Assembly: GCA_044222005.1 (NCBI GenBank) | Contig: JBGANY010000013.1 | Location: 1-47,528 of the forward strand | Source of the DNA: Methylotenera_A sp044222005 | GTDB taxonomy: Bacteria > Pseudomonadota > Gammaproteobacteria > Burkholderiales > Methylophilaceae | Direction of reading: 5' to 3' | Length of the DNA stretch: 47,528 nucleotides | Part shown: in pieces, positions 24,558 through 32,485 of the stretch | Position numbering within the stretch: the stretch's first letter is position 1 | How the letters are laid out: each line of letters begins with the position of its first letter | Notes under the pieces: generated by a model | The model's database searches: none | Seen by the model: the letters and a program-made list of their open reading frames with translations, nothing else | What the model was told of the DNA's origin: nothing | Position numbers and translations under genes: made by a program

Positions 24558-26047
24558 TATTCTGCTCCTTTACTATCCAGGCCAGCCTGCACCAGTTCAG
24601 CCGCACGCAGCACGGCTTTGGCTTTATTTTGCGTTTCGATCCATTCCGAGAGCGGTACAGAATCGGCAACAATGCCCGCGCCTGCTTGCACATAGAGCAT
24701 ATTGTCTTTAATTACGCCTGTTCTAATCGCAATCGCCACATCCATATCGCCATTAAAGCCCAGGTAACCCACTGCACCGGCGTAAATGCCGCGCTTGCTC
24801 GGTTCCAGCTCGTCAATGATTTCCATCGCCCGTACTTTGGGTGCTCCGGACACCGTGCCCGCAGGGAAAGTTGCTTTCAGCACGTCAATCGCATCCATGC
24901 CAGGCTTGAGTTTGCCTTCTACGTTACTCACAATATGCATCACGTGCGAGTAACGTTCTATCGTCATGTTATCGGTCACTTTTACCGTGCCGATTTGCGC
25001 GACACGGCCGACATCATTGCGGCCCAGATCCATGAGCTGCACATGCTCGGCGCGTTCTTTCGGATCGGCCAATAATTCATCGGCCAAAGCCAGATCCTGT
25101 TCACGCGTTTTGCCACGCGGACGCGTACCCGCGATGGGACGTGAGGTGACCACGCCGTCATCCAATCGCACCAGAATCTCCGGTGAAGCACCCACCACGT
25201 GGTGATCGCCCATATCGTAATAAAACATGTAAGGCGACGGGTTCAAACTACGCAACGCGCGATACAGCGATAGCGGCGGCGCATAAAATTCCTGCGTCAT
25301 GCGCTGCGACAGCACCACCTGCATGATATCGCCATCTAAAATGTACTGCTGCGCGCGCTTAACGGCTGCTTTGAAATTATCCTCGCCAAATTCGGAATCG
25401 GCTTGCGTTCTTGCTGTGGGCGCGGATTCTGGAATCGCCACGGTTTTGCGCAATTGCGCGACTAGATCATTTAAGCGCTTGCGCGCGTTTTCATACGCAT
25501 CGGTGTCACTCGGGTTGGCATAAACAATAAAATACAGTTTGCCGCTTAAGTTATCTACTACTGCAATTTCTTCTGACACCATCAGCAATACATCCGGCGT
25601 GCCTATCGCGTCAGGCTTGCTTGTTTGAGCTAAGCGTTTTTCAATATAACGGATGGTTTCATAGCCAAAATAACCCGCTAGACCGCCGGTAAAACGCGGC
25701 AAACCTTCATAAGGCGGGGTTTTGAAACGCGCTTGAAATTGTTTTACAAAATCCAGCGCATTGGTGTTTTCATGTGTTTCTACTACTTTGTTTTCTTGCA
25801 ACACCTGCACCGTAAAACCATACGCGACAATGCGTGTTTTGGCGGGCAGGCCGATAATAGAATAACGTCCAAAACGTTCGCCGCCCTGTACGCTTTCCAG
25901 CAGGTAGGAAAACGGCACATTGGCAAGTTTGAGATAAAGCGATAGCGGTGTATCGAGATCTGCAAACGTTTCCAGCACCAGCGGGATGCGGTTGTAGCCT
26001 TGCTTGGCAAGCGCGTTGAATTCGATTTGATTGATGGTGGTAAACAT
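24557..26047 (-). CDS. trpE: Anthranilate synthase component I
   Basis: Converts chorismate to anthranilate, the first committed step of tryptophan synthesis. It has 496 residues, with the feedback-site region LLESVQGGERFGRYSIIG at about 49-66 and the chorismate-binding domain with ASPEILVRL, RPIAGTRPRG, MDLGRNDVGRV and TFPAGTVSGAPKVRAMEII. AGGAAG precedes the ATG by 5 bases. The 147 bp before it form a leader with a Trp-rich peptide and attenuator. Confidence 0.98.
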   Translation of the reverse strand: MFTTINQIEFNALAKQGYNRIPLVLETFADLDTPLSLYLKLANVPFSYLLESVQGGERFGRYSIIGLPAKTRIVAYGFTVQVLQENKVVETHENTNALDFVKQFQARFKTPPYEGLPRFTGGLAGYFGYETIRYIEKRLAQTSKPDAIGTPDVLLMVSEEIAVVDNLSGKLYFIVYANPSDTDAYENARKRLNDLVAQLRKTVAIPESAPTARTQADSEFGEDNFKAAVKRAQQYILDGDIMQVVLSQRMTQEFYAPPLSLYRALRSLNPSPYMFYYDMGDHHVVGASPEILVRLDDGVVTSRPIAGTRPRGKTREQDLALADELLADPKERAEHVQLMDLGRNDVGRVAQIGTVKVTDNMTIERYSHVMHIVSNVEGKLKPGMDAIDVLKATFPAGTVSGAPKVRAMEIIDELEPSKRGIYAGAVGYLGFNGDMDVAIAIRTGVIKDNMLYVQAGAGIVADSVPLSEWIETQNKAKAVLRAAELVQAGLDSKGAE

Positions 26048-26058
26048 AATTCTTCCTG

Positions 26059-26173
26059 ATAATTTTCTAAAATTCGCGGTTAGTGATCTTTGCTAACCGC
26101 CACTATCGCTCCGCCTCATTGAGGCAGACATTGTCCTAGCTTCGCCAAGAGCGACGCCAACCTAGAAAATTAT
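26059..26173 (-). promoter_or_regulatory. trp leader with attenuator structures
   Basis: On the minus strand the leader peptide is followed by three stems. TCGCTC (26149-26154) pairs with GAGCGA (26106-26111). GCCTC/GAGGC (26113-26125) forms a hairpin. A terminator GCGGTTAG-N9-CTAACCGC (26076-26100) has a perfect 8-bp stem followed by GAATTTT. CUGCC (26123-26127) could instead pair with GGCGG of the terminator arm (26097-26101), a candidate antiterminator. An 11-bp inverted repeat, ATAATTTTCTA in the leader frame and its complement just before the trpE ribosome site, bounds the whole. Confidence 0.8.
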
Positions 26174-26189
26174 TGTTTAGAAAAATCAT
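26136..26189 (-). CDS. trpL: trp operon leader peptide
   Basis: ATG at 26189 opens a 17-codon frame reading MIFLNNNFLGWRRSWRS and ending in TAG. It contains two Trp codons (26157-26159 and 26145-26147), far more than chance in so short a frame, and lies between gph and trpE, directly ahead of mutually exclusive hairpins. Stalling at the Trp codons would cover the first stem and favour the antiterminator. The start codon is five bases after the gph stop and has no strong Shine-Dalgarno sequence, so translation may be coupled to gph. The sequence is seen directly; the role is inference from the attenuation model. Confidence 0.8.
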   Translation of the reverse strand: MIFLNNNFLGWRRSWRS

Positions 26190-26194
26190 ATTGT

Positions 26195-26887
26195 TTACGT
26201 ATAAATGAGTGTAGTTAAATCCGTTAAGTCTTCAATCGTCGCATCGACTTGCGATGTGTCAATCGCCTTGCCTTGATTGTAACCGTAAGGCACTGTCACA
26301 ATAAAACAACCCGCCGCCTGCGCTGCGCGTATATCGGTAGCAGAATCGCCTACCAGCATCGCCTCATACACCGGCACATCGAATTTTGCACAAATGTGCT
26401 GTAATTGTATAGGGTCTGGCTTCTTTTTTTGCAACGTATCTCCGGAAACTACCATTTCAAAAAAATCGGCCAATCCGCATTTCTGCAACAAAGGCAAAGT
26501 AAACTTTTCCGGTTTATTCGTCACACAGGCCAGCCTGAATCCCTTATTAAATATGGCTTGCAGACCATCAATCACACCGGCATACGGCTTGCTTTCCACC
26601 ACATTATTGGCGTAATGCTTAAAAAACAGATGTTCCGCCTGCTCGAATAACGCTGCATCGGATTCTGCGCTTTGTTGTTCTGTTAAGCCTGGTTTTTCTG
26701 CTATACAGCGCTTAATCAAAGTTTGCGCGCCTTCACCTATGTAGTCTTCGATTTGGTTGTAAGGCAATGCCGGCCGATTCAAATCAGCCAGCATCAAATT
26801 TGCCGCTACCGCAATCTCCGGAGCCGTATGAACCAAGGTGCCGTCAAGGTCGAACATGACAGCCTTAACGCGAAAACCTGCTCGCAT
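26195..26887 (-). CDS. gph: Phosphoglycolate phosphatase
   Basis: HAD-superfamily hydrolase that removes 2-phosphoglycolate. It has 230 residues, with motif I FDLDGTLVHTAPEI, a helical cap, motif II CVTNKP, the Lys in KKPDPIQLQHI and motif III MLVGDSATDIRAAQAAG. It sits between rpe (16 bp) and trpL, the order rpe-gph-trpE common in beta- and gammaproteobacteria. Confidence 0.94.
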   Translation of the reverse strand: MRAGFRVKAVMFDLDGTLVHTAPEIAVAANLMLADLNRPALPYNQIEDYIGEGAQTLIKRCIAEKPGLTEQQSAESDAALFEQAEHLFFKHYANNVVESKPYAGVIDGLQAIFNKGFRLACVTNKPEKFTLPLLQKCGLADFFEMVVSGDTLQKKKPDPIQLQHICAKFDVPVYEAMLVGDSATDIRAAQAAGCFIVTVPYGYNQGKAIDTSQVDATIEDLTDLTTLIYT

Positions 26888-26903
26888 TGGTTTTCCAAGC
26901 TTT

Positions 26904-27611
26904 CTAAACCGTAGCTAAAGCCGCGCGCATTTCTGCCACAATACTGTTGTAGCGATTTTTATCCGACTCTTTACCTTGTGTAAAAATGGCATTACCCGCC
27001 ACGAATGTGTCTGCACCCGCTTTCGCGATTTCTGCAATATTCTGCGCATTCACGCCGCCATCCACTTCCAGCCAGATTTCGCGGCCAGTCGCTTTGGTAT
27101 AGGCGTCAATTTTGGCGCGTGCCAAACGCAATTTATTCAAGGTTTCCGGAATGAATTTTTGCCCGCCGAAACCCGGGTTCACAGACATCAACAGCACCAT
27201 GTCCACTTTATCCATCACGTGGTCCAGGTAATTTAACGGCGTGGCCGGATTAAACACCAAGCCGGATTTACAGCCCAGATCGCGTATCATGGCCAGACTG
27301 CGGTCGATATGCTCAGACGCCTCCGGATGGAAAGTGATAATATTCGCGCCTGCCTTGGCAAAATCAGGAATAATGCGGTCGACTGGTTTTACCATCAGAT
27401 GCACGTCGATAATGCCACCCACGCGCTTGGCAGTCTCGCGAATCGCTTCACATACCAGTGGGCCAATGGTCAGATTCGGCACGTAGTGGTTATCCATCAC
27501 GTCAAAGTGCACAAGATCTGTACCTGAGGTAATCACATCGTCAATTTCTTGGCCAAGTTTGGCGAAGTTAGCAGATAAAATACTTGGGGCGATTCTAAAA
27601 GTTTTACTCAT
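26904..27611 (-). CDS. rpe: Ribulose-phosphate 3-epimerase
   Basis: Interconverts ribulose-5-phosphate and xylulose-5-phosphate; in a methylotroph it would serve formaldehyde-fixing ribulose monophosphate turnover as well as the pentose phosphate pathway. It is a TIM barrel with metal ligands in IAPSILSAN, VHFDVMDNHYVPN, IDVHLMVKP and WLEVDGGVNAQN. AGGATTAGCC precedes the ATG at 27611, preferred over an in-frame ATG five codons upstream. Length 235. Confidence 0.96.
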   Translation of the reverse strand: MSKTFRIAPSILSANFAKLGQEIDDVITSGTDLVHFDVMDNHYVPNLTIGPLVCEAIRETAKRVGGIIDVHLMVKPVDRIIPDFAKAGANIITFHPEASEHIDRSLAMIRDLGCKSGLVFNPATPLNYLDHVMDKVDMVLLMSVNPGFGGQKFIPETLNKLRLARAKIDAYTKATGREIWLEVDGGVNAQNIAEIAKAGADTFVAGNAIFTQGKESDKNRYNSIVAEMRAALATV

Positions 27612-27641
27612 GGCTAATCCTGTCATCTAGTTAATGGATAA

Positions 27642-27687
27642 AGCGTTATTTTAACGCTATTTCTTGCTTAAGATAAGCCGATAAGCC
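27642..27687. promoter_or_regulatory. Dyad and tandem repeat upstream of rpe
   Basis: AGCGTTA-TTT-TAACGCT (27642-27658) is a perfect 7-bp-arm dyad, and GATAAGCC occurs twice in tandem at 27672-27687. Both lie in the gap between divergent rpe and hemA and look like protein-binding sites; the regulator is unknown. Confidence 0.5.
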
Positions 27688-27798
27688 AAAATACGCGATG
27701 TAATTTCATCAACTCATTGCTGCCGACTATCTCGAAGATTTCTTTACTCCATGCCTGATTTAATAGAAATAAAATTTAAAACTTTATTATTGAGTTGA

Positions 27799-27810
27799 TA
27801 AAATACGCTT
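27799..27810 (+). promoter_or_regulatory. Candidate -10 of a leaderless hemA promoter
   Basis: TAAAAT at 27799-27804 ends six bases before the hemA ATG, and TTAAAA lies 17 bp upstream of it. No Shine-Dalgarno sequence is visible, so the transcript may begin at the start codon. Confidence 0.4.
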
Positions 27811-29055
27811 ATGCAGCTTTATACGATTGGTGTCAATCACCACACCGCACCTATTTCCATCCGCGAGCACGTGGCGTTTAATAACGAGATTATCCGCCAT
27901 GCGCTCAACGATTTAACCGAAAAAAACGCGACCGAAGCGGCGATTTTGTCCACCTGCAACCGCACGGAGATTTACGTGCAATCGAGTGCGCCTGAACCTA
28001 TCGTCAATTGGCTCGCGCAGTATCACCACCTCGATTTAAACAATGTTCAACCTTATACATATACACTAAGCAACCAGGATGCTGTGAAACACGCTTTCCG
28101 CGTGGCTTCCGGCCTCGATAGCATGGTGCTGGGCGAGCCGCAGATACTGGGACAATTCAAGCAATCAGTCAAAATCGCGCAGGATGCCGGCACACTGGGC
28201 ACCTTGCTGCATAAACTTTTCCAGCGCACATTCGAAGTCGCCAAAGAAGTGCGTACCAACACCGACATCGGCAGCAGCTCCATTTCGATGGCCGCTGCAG
28301 CCGTCAAGCTGGCGCAGCGCATTTTCGGTGACATCGGCGGGCAGAGCGTGCTGTTTATCGGCGCCGGAGAGATGATCGAGCTTTGTGCAGACCATTTTTC
28401 TGCGCAAAAACCCAAATCCTTGACGGTGGCCAACCGCACCATCGAGCGCGGCACTGATTTAGCCGAAAAGATCAGCGGAAAAGCCATTTTACTGCATGAT
28501 TTACCCGACCATCTGGCCGACTTTGATATCGTCATCACCAGCACCGCCAGCCAGTTGCCCATCGTCGGCTTGGGCATGGTAGAGCGCGCTATTAAAGCGC
28601 GCCGCCACCGCCCGATGTTTATGGTCGATCTGGCCGTGCCGCGCGACATCGAACCTGAAGTCGCTGAATTGGACGATGTGTTTCTATACACCGTGGACGA
28701 TCTGGCACAGGTAGTGAATGACGGCATGGTGAACCGCCAGGAGGCCGCAATGAGCGCCGAAAAGATAGTGGAGGCGCGCGTTGAAAGCTTTATGCACTGG
28801 TTTAAAAAGCGCGATTCGGTACCCACCATCAAGGCCTTGCGCGACCAGGCAGAAGAAATGCGCAAAACCGAGCTTGAAAAAGCGCTCAAACTCATTCAAA
28901 AAGGCGAATCCCCTGAGAAAGCACTGGAAACCTTAAGCAATGCGCTCACCAACAAATTCCTGCATGCCCCCAGTCATGCACTGCACCAGTCGCATGGTGA
29001 CGAACACGTAAAACTGGAAGCACTGTTACGTAATCTCTATCAAATCAAAAATTAA
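27811..29055 (+). CDS. hemA: Glutamyl-tRNA reductase
   Basis: NADPH-dependent reduction of glutamyl-tRNA to glutamate-1-semialdehyde, first step of C5-pathway heme synthesis. It has 414 residues, with active-site Cys in ILSTCNRTEIY, substrate residues in RVASGLDSMVLGEPQILGQ, NADPH domain VLFIGAGEMIELCADH and a C-terminal dimerisation helix bundle. It is first of hemA-prfA-prmC. Confidence 0.97.
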   Translation: MQLYTIGVNHHTAPISIREHVAFNNEIIRHALNDLTEKNATEAAILSTCNRTEIYVQSSAPEPIVNWLAQYHHLDLNNVQPYTYTLSNQDAVKHAFRVASGLDSMVLGEPQILGQFKQSVKIAQDAGTLGTLLHKLFQRTFEVAKEVRTNTDIGSSSISMAAAAVKLAQRIFGDIGGQSVLFIGAGEMIELCADHFSAQKPKSLTVANRTIERGTDLAEKISGKAILLHDLPDHLADFDIVITSTASQLPIVGLGMVERAIKARRHRPMFMVDLAVPRDIEPEVAELDDVFLYTVDDLAQVVNDGMVNRQEAAMSAEKIVEARVESFMHWFKKRDSVPTIKALRDQAEEMRKTELEKALKLIQKGESPEKALETLSNALTNKFLHAPSHALHQSHGDEHVKLEALLRNLYQIKN

Positions 29056-29072
29056 TTTAACAAAGCCAGCCA

Positions 29073-30155
29073 ATGAAACCCAGCATGATTAGAAAGCTCG
29101 CCACGTTGAGCGAGCGTTTAGAAGAACTGAACCGCCTGATGAGCTCTGAGGGCGTGACCGATAATATGGATAATTATCGCAAACTCACGCAGGAGCACGC
29201 CGAAATTACGCCGATCGTCGAGCAATATCATGTATTTGAGCAAACCGAAGCCGACATGGCGGAAGCGCAAAAGATGTTGAGCGACCCCGACATGAAAGAA
29301 TTTGCGCAGGAAGAAATCGAGGCGGGAAAAGCCAAACTGGAAGCCGTTGAGTTCGAGCTACAAAAACTGTTGCTGCCTAAAGACCCTAACGATGAGAAGA
29401 ATATCTTTTTAGAGATCCGCGCAGGTACAGGCGGCGACGAATCCGGCCTGTTCGCGGGCGATTTGTTCCGCATGTATTCGCGCTACGCCGAGCGCCAGGG
29501 CTGGAAGGTGGAAGTGATGTCCGCCAACGAAGGCGAAATGGGCGGCTACAAGGAAATCATCGCCAAAATTATCGGTTACGGCGCGTATTCCAAGTTGAAA
29601 TTTGAAAGCGGCGGTCATCGCGTACAGCGCGTGCCGGACACCGAGACGCAAGGCCGCATCCATACCAGCGCATGTACCGTGGCGGTGCTGCCGGAAGCCG
29701 ATGAGATTAACGATGTGGTGATCAACCCCGCCGATATTCGCATCGACACCTTTCGTGCCAGTGGCGCAGGCGGCCAGCACATCAACAAGACCGATTCTGC
29801 CGTGCGCATTACGCACAACCCCACCGGCATAGTGGTGGAATGCCAGGAAGGCCGCAGCCAGCACGCCAACAAGGCGCAAGCCATGGCCGTACTGGCCGCA
29901 CGCATCAAAGCCGCACAGGTGGACGAGCAGCAATCGAAAATCGCCTCCGAACGCAAAAGCCTGATCGGCAGCGGCGACCGCAGCGAGCGCATCCGCACCT
30001 ACAACTACCCGCAAGGCCGCATTACTGATCACCGCATCAACCTCACGCTGTATAAAATCGATGCGATTACCGAGGGCGATATGGACGAACTCATCAACGC
30101 GCTATCGGCTGAACATCAGGCAGATTTGCTGGCAAGCCTGAGTGAAGACAACTAA
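29073..30155 (+). CDS. prfA: Peptide chain release factor 1
   Basis: Recognises UAA and UAG stop codons. It has 360 residues; the GGQ hydrolysis motif lies in FRASGAGGQHINKTDSAV, and the stop-codon-reading PxT-type region lies in VQRVPDTETQGRIHTSA. It begins 17 bp after hemA and ends 9 bp before prmC, which methylates the GGQ glutamine. Confidence 0.97.
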   Translation: MKPSMIRKLATLSERLEELNRLMSSEGVTDNMDNYRKLTQEHAEITPIVEQYHVFEQTEADMAEAQKMLSDPDMKEFAQEEIEAGKAKLEAVEFELQKLLLPKDPNDEKNIFLEIRAGTGGDESGLFAGDLFRMYSRYAERQGWKVEVMSANEGEMGGYKEIIAKIIGYGAYSKLKFESGGHRVQRVPDTETQGRIHTSACTVAVLPEADEINDVVINPADIRIDTFRASGAGGQHINKTDSAVRITHNPTGIVVECQEGRSQHANKAQAMAVLAARIKAAQVDEQQSKIASERKSLIGSGDRSERIRTYNYPQGRITDHRINLTLYKIDAITEGDMDELINALSAEHQADLLASLSEDN

Positions 30156-30164
30156 ATTTGTGGA

Positions 30165-31016
30165 ATGCTGGACATGAACATTCATGCAGTCCTGCATGAA
30201 GCCCAAACTGCACTTGCCGGGTTTCTCAGTTCCGGTGAGGCGAAACTTGAGGCACAATATCTTTTACAGCACATAATGAAAGTCAATCGCGCCTGGCTGA
30301 TTTCCCATGAAAATGATGCTTTGCAGCCCAGTATCCATGCGGGGTTTGAGGTGCTGCTTAAACGTCGCTTAAAAGGCGAACCGATTGCTTATATTTTGGG
30401 TTACCGTGAATTTTACGGGCTTAAACTCAAAGTTACCCCCGACACGCTGATTCCACGGCCTGACACGGAAACCTTGGTTGAAGCCGCATTGGCGAAAATT
30501 CCAAATAGCGCATCTTGCTCCATCCTTGACTTAGGCACCGGTACCGGCGCTATTACGCTGGCAATTGCCAAACACCGCCCACAAGCACATATAACCGCCA
30601 CAGATACCTTACAGGCTGCATTGAATATAGCACTTGAGAATGCACAAAACTTAAACATCACGAATATCAACTTTGTTTTAAGCGATTGGTTTAGCGCATT
30701 AAATAATGAAAAATATGATGTGATTGTCAGCAATCCGCCGTATATCGAGCAGGATGACGCGCACCTGCAGCAAGGCGATTTGCGCTTTGAGCCAATCAGC
30801 GCGCTGGCCTCGGGCAAGGAGGGTTTAGATGCTATCCGCCATATTGTTAAAACTGCACCGCAACACCTAAACTCGCATGGCTGGCTGCTACTGGAGCATG
30901 GTTATAATCAGGCAAGTGAAGTAAGAAAGCTGCTTACCCAACACGGGTTCATAGCTGTTAGCTCTGTAAAGGATTTCGGCGGCAACGAGCGTGTTACCCA
31001 AGGCTGCTTGATATAA
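30165..31016 (+). CDS. prmC: Release factor glutamine methyltransferase
   Basis: S-adenosylmethionine-dependent N5-glutamine methyltransferase acting on the GGQ motif of release factors. It has 283 residues, with an N-terminal helical domain, YILGYREFYG, SAM motif LDLGTGTGAITLAIA and catalytic VSNPPYIEQDD. The start may be ATG 30165 or ATG 30174. It follows prfA, its substrate gene. Confidence 0.96.
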   Translation: MLDMNIHAVLHEAQTALAGFLSSGEAKLEAQYLLQHIMKVNRAWLISHENDALQPSIHAGFEVLLKRRLKGEPIAYILGYREFYGLKLKVTPDTLIPRPDTETLVEAALAKIPNSASCSILDLGTGTGAITLAIAKHRPQAHITATDTLQAALNIALENAQNLNITNINFVLSDWFSALNNEKYDVIVSNPPYIEQDDAHLQQGDLRFEPISALASGKEGLDAIRHIVKTAPQHLNSHGWLLLEHGYNQASEVRKLLTQHGFIAVSSVKDFGGNERVTQGCLI

Positions 31017-31099
31017 ATTTTGTCAGAATTATTGATAAAATAAAACATGTGCTGTCAAACGACTGTACTTAGGAGTGTGCTTAGACGGTGAGGTGTGTA

Positions 31100-31876
31100 A
31101 TGAAAGACTTTACATCAATAAAAGGCGTGCTGTTCGATTTGGATGGCGTGCTTTATGTAGGCAACTCTCCCGTGGCTGGCGCGATTGAAGCAGTCAATAA
31201 AATTCGCAACAGCGCGCTTATATGCCGGTTTATCACCAATACCAGCACGCTTTCTCTGCAATCACTTCAAAAGAAAATCAACGCGCTTGGCTTTGATATT
31301 CCACAGGCAGAAATCATCAGCGCACCCCAGGCAGCGCTCAATTTCCTTAAAACGCAGACTAACCCGATATGCCGTTTTCTGCTGGCAGATGACGTTAAAA
31401 AGGATTTTGCAGCCTTTAAGCAATCGGACACCGAGGCAGAATATATTGTCGTTGGCGATATTGGCAATGCCTGGACTTACCAGATGTTAAACGAAGTGTT
31501 TGCCTGCCTGATGCGCGGCGCGAAACTCATCGCCATTCATAAAAATCGTTTCTGGCAGACTGAGCATGGCTTACAGATGGACATTGGCGCCTTTATTCAT
31601 GGGCTTGAGTATGCCAGCAACAGCCAGGCTATGATGATTGGCAAACCTTCTGCTGATTTTTTCAACATTGCACTGGCAGACATGCGGCTAAGTGCCGGAC
31701 AAGCGTTGATGGTAGGGGATGATATCGATTCCGATGTAGGTGGCGCGCAGCAGGCCGGCATCAAGAGCGCGTTAGTGCGCACAGGGAAATATCGTCAGGC
31801 TTACGCTGAGGCTTCAGCTATCAAGCCGGATCTGCTGCTGGATTCTGTTGCAGATTTGCCTAATATCCTGCTTTAA
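31100..31876 (+). CDS. HAD-IIA family hydrolase (LHPP/NagD-like)
   Basis: 258 residues. Motif I is LFDLDGVLYVGN, motif II lies in FITNTSTLS, a C2-type cap occupies the middle, the Lys lies in MIGKPSADFFNIAL and motif III is VGDDIDSDVGGAQQAG. It resembles the phospholysine phosphohistidine/inorganic pyrophosphatase branch (LHPP) of HAD-IIA, but the substrate is uncertain. GAGGTG precedes the ATG at 31100, favoured over an in-frame GTG at 31088. Confidence 0.85.
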   Translation: MKDFTSIKGVLFDLDGVLYVGNSPVAGAIEAVNKIRNSALICRFITNTSTLSLQSLQKKINALGFDIPQAEIISAPQAALNFLKTQTNPICRFLLADDVKKDFAAFKQSDTEAEYIVVGDIGNAWTYQMLNEVFACLMRGAKLIAIHKNRFWQTEHGLQMDIGAFIHGLEYASNSQAMMIGKPSADFFNIALADMRLSAGQALMVGDDIDSDVGGAQQAGIKSALVRTGKYRQAYAEASAIKPDLLLDSVADLPNILL

Positions 31877-31900
31877 CAGTTCACACCGCTTCAAGCTTTT

Positions 31901-32464
31901 TTAGCTCGCCTTGTATTCATCCCGCAAGTATGCATTTTTTAACTTCACGTAGCCCTCTGCCGATGTCATAAAAAATGCGACTTCCTGCTCCGTTAAAGCG
32001 CGTATTTTCTTGACCGGGCTGCCCATATAAAGATAACCGCTTTCCAGCACTTTTCCTGCTGGCACCAGGCTGCCCGCCGCCACCAGCACATGTTTCTGCA
32101 CAACGGTTTTATCCATCACGATGCTACCCATGCCGATTAAACATTCATCTTCAATAGTGCAGCCATGCAGAATCACGCCGTGGCCGATGGTAACGTTGCT
32201 GCCTATCACCAACGGCGCCCCTATTGGGTCCTGGATAGACTTGTGATTCACATGCAATACTGCGCAATCCTGAATGTTGCTGCCCGTGCCGATGCGGATA
32301 AAGTTAATATCGCCGCGGATCACCGCACCCGGCCACACGGAGACATCCTCTCCCAGCGCAACCTCGCCGATCACGGTTGCGGTTTGATGCACATAAACCC
32401 CTGCCACCAGTTGTGGCGTATGACCTTGAAAGCTTTGTATATTGTGAGCGTTAGTTTGTGCCAT
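31901..32464 (-). CDS. Gamma carbonic anhydrase family protein
   Basis: 187 residues of left-handed beta-helix hexapeptide repeats (VALGEDVSVWPGAVIRGDIN, IGTGSNIQDCAVLHV) with metal His in LHVNHKS and IGHGVILHGC, and a C-terminal helix. It belongs to the YrdA/PaaY-like branch; carbonic anhydrase activity is not assured. The frame is open to 32533, but the ATG at 32464 fits the family N-terminus. Its start codon is only 21 bp from the divergent metX start. Confidence 0.9.
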   Translation of the reverse strand: MAQTNAHNIQSFQGHTPQLVAGVYVHQTATVIGEVALGEDVSVWPGAVIRGDINFIRIGTGSNIQDCAVLHVNHKSIQDPIGAPLVIGSNVTIGHGVILHGCTIEDECLIGMGSIVMDKTVVQKHVLVAAGSLVPAGKVLESGYLYMGSPVKKIRALTEQEVAFFMTSAEGYVKLKNAYLRDEYKAS

Positions 32465-32485
32465 AACACATAGTATAATCACGTA
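32465..32485. promoter_or_regulatory. Compact divergent promoter with overlapping -10 boxes
   Basis: The 21-bp gap between the divergent start codons holds TATAAT (32474-32479) for the plus strand, six bases before the metX ATG. It also holds TATACT on the minus strand (32477-32472), seven bases before the carbonic anhydrase ATG. Neither gene has room for a ribosome site; both transcripts may be leaderless. No strong -35 was seen. Confidence 0.5.

Noticed and set aside
24629..25075. 148-codon plus-strand frame inside trpE
   Set aside because: Antisense shadow of the conserved chorismate-binding domain.
26059..26173. MITE with 11-bp terminal inverted repeats as the primary explanation
   Set aside because: No target-site duplication flanks it, and the Trp-rich leader frame and terminator explain most of the structure; retained only as an alternative.
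28053..28895. 280-codon minus-strand frame inside hemA
   Set aside because: Antisense shadow, Ser/Ala/Met-rich, no homology signal; hemA is intact.
29409..30032. 207-codon minus-strand frame inside prfA
   Set aside because: Antisense shadow of GC-rich prfA codons.
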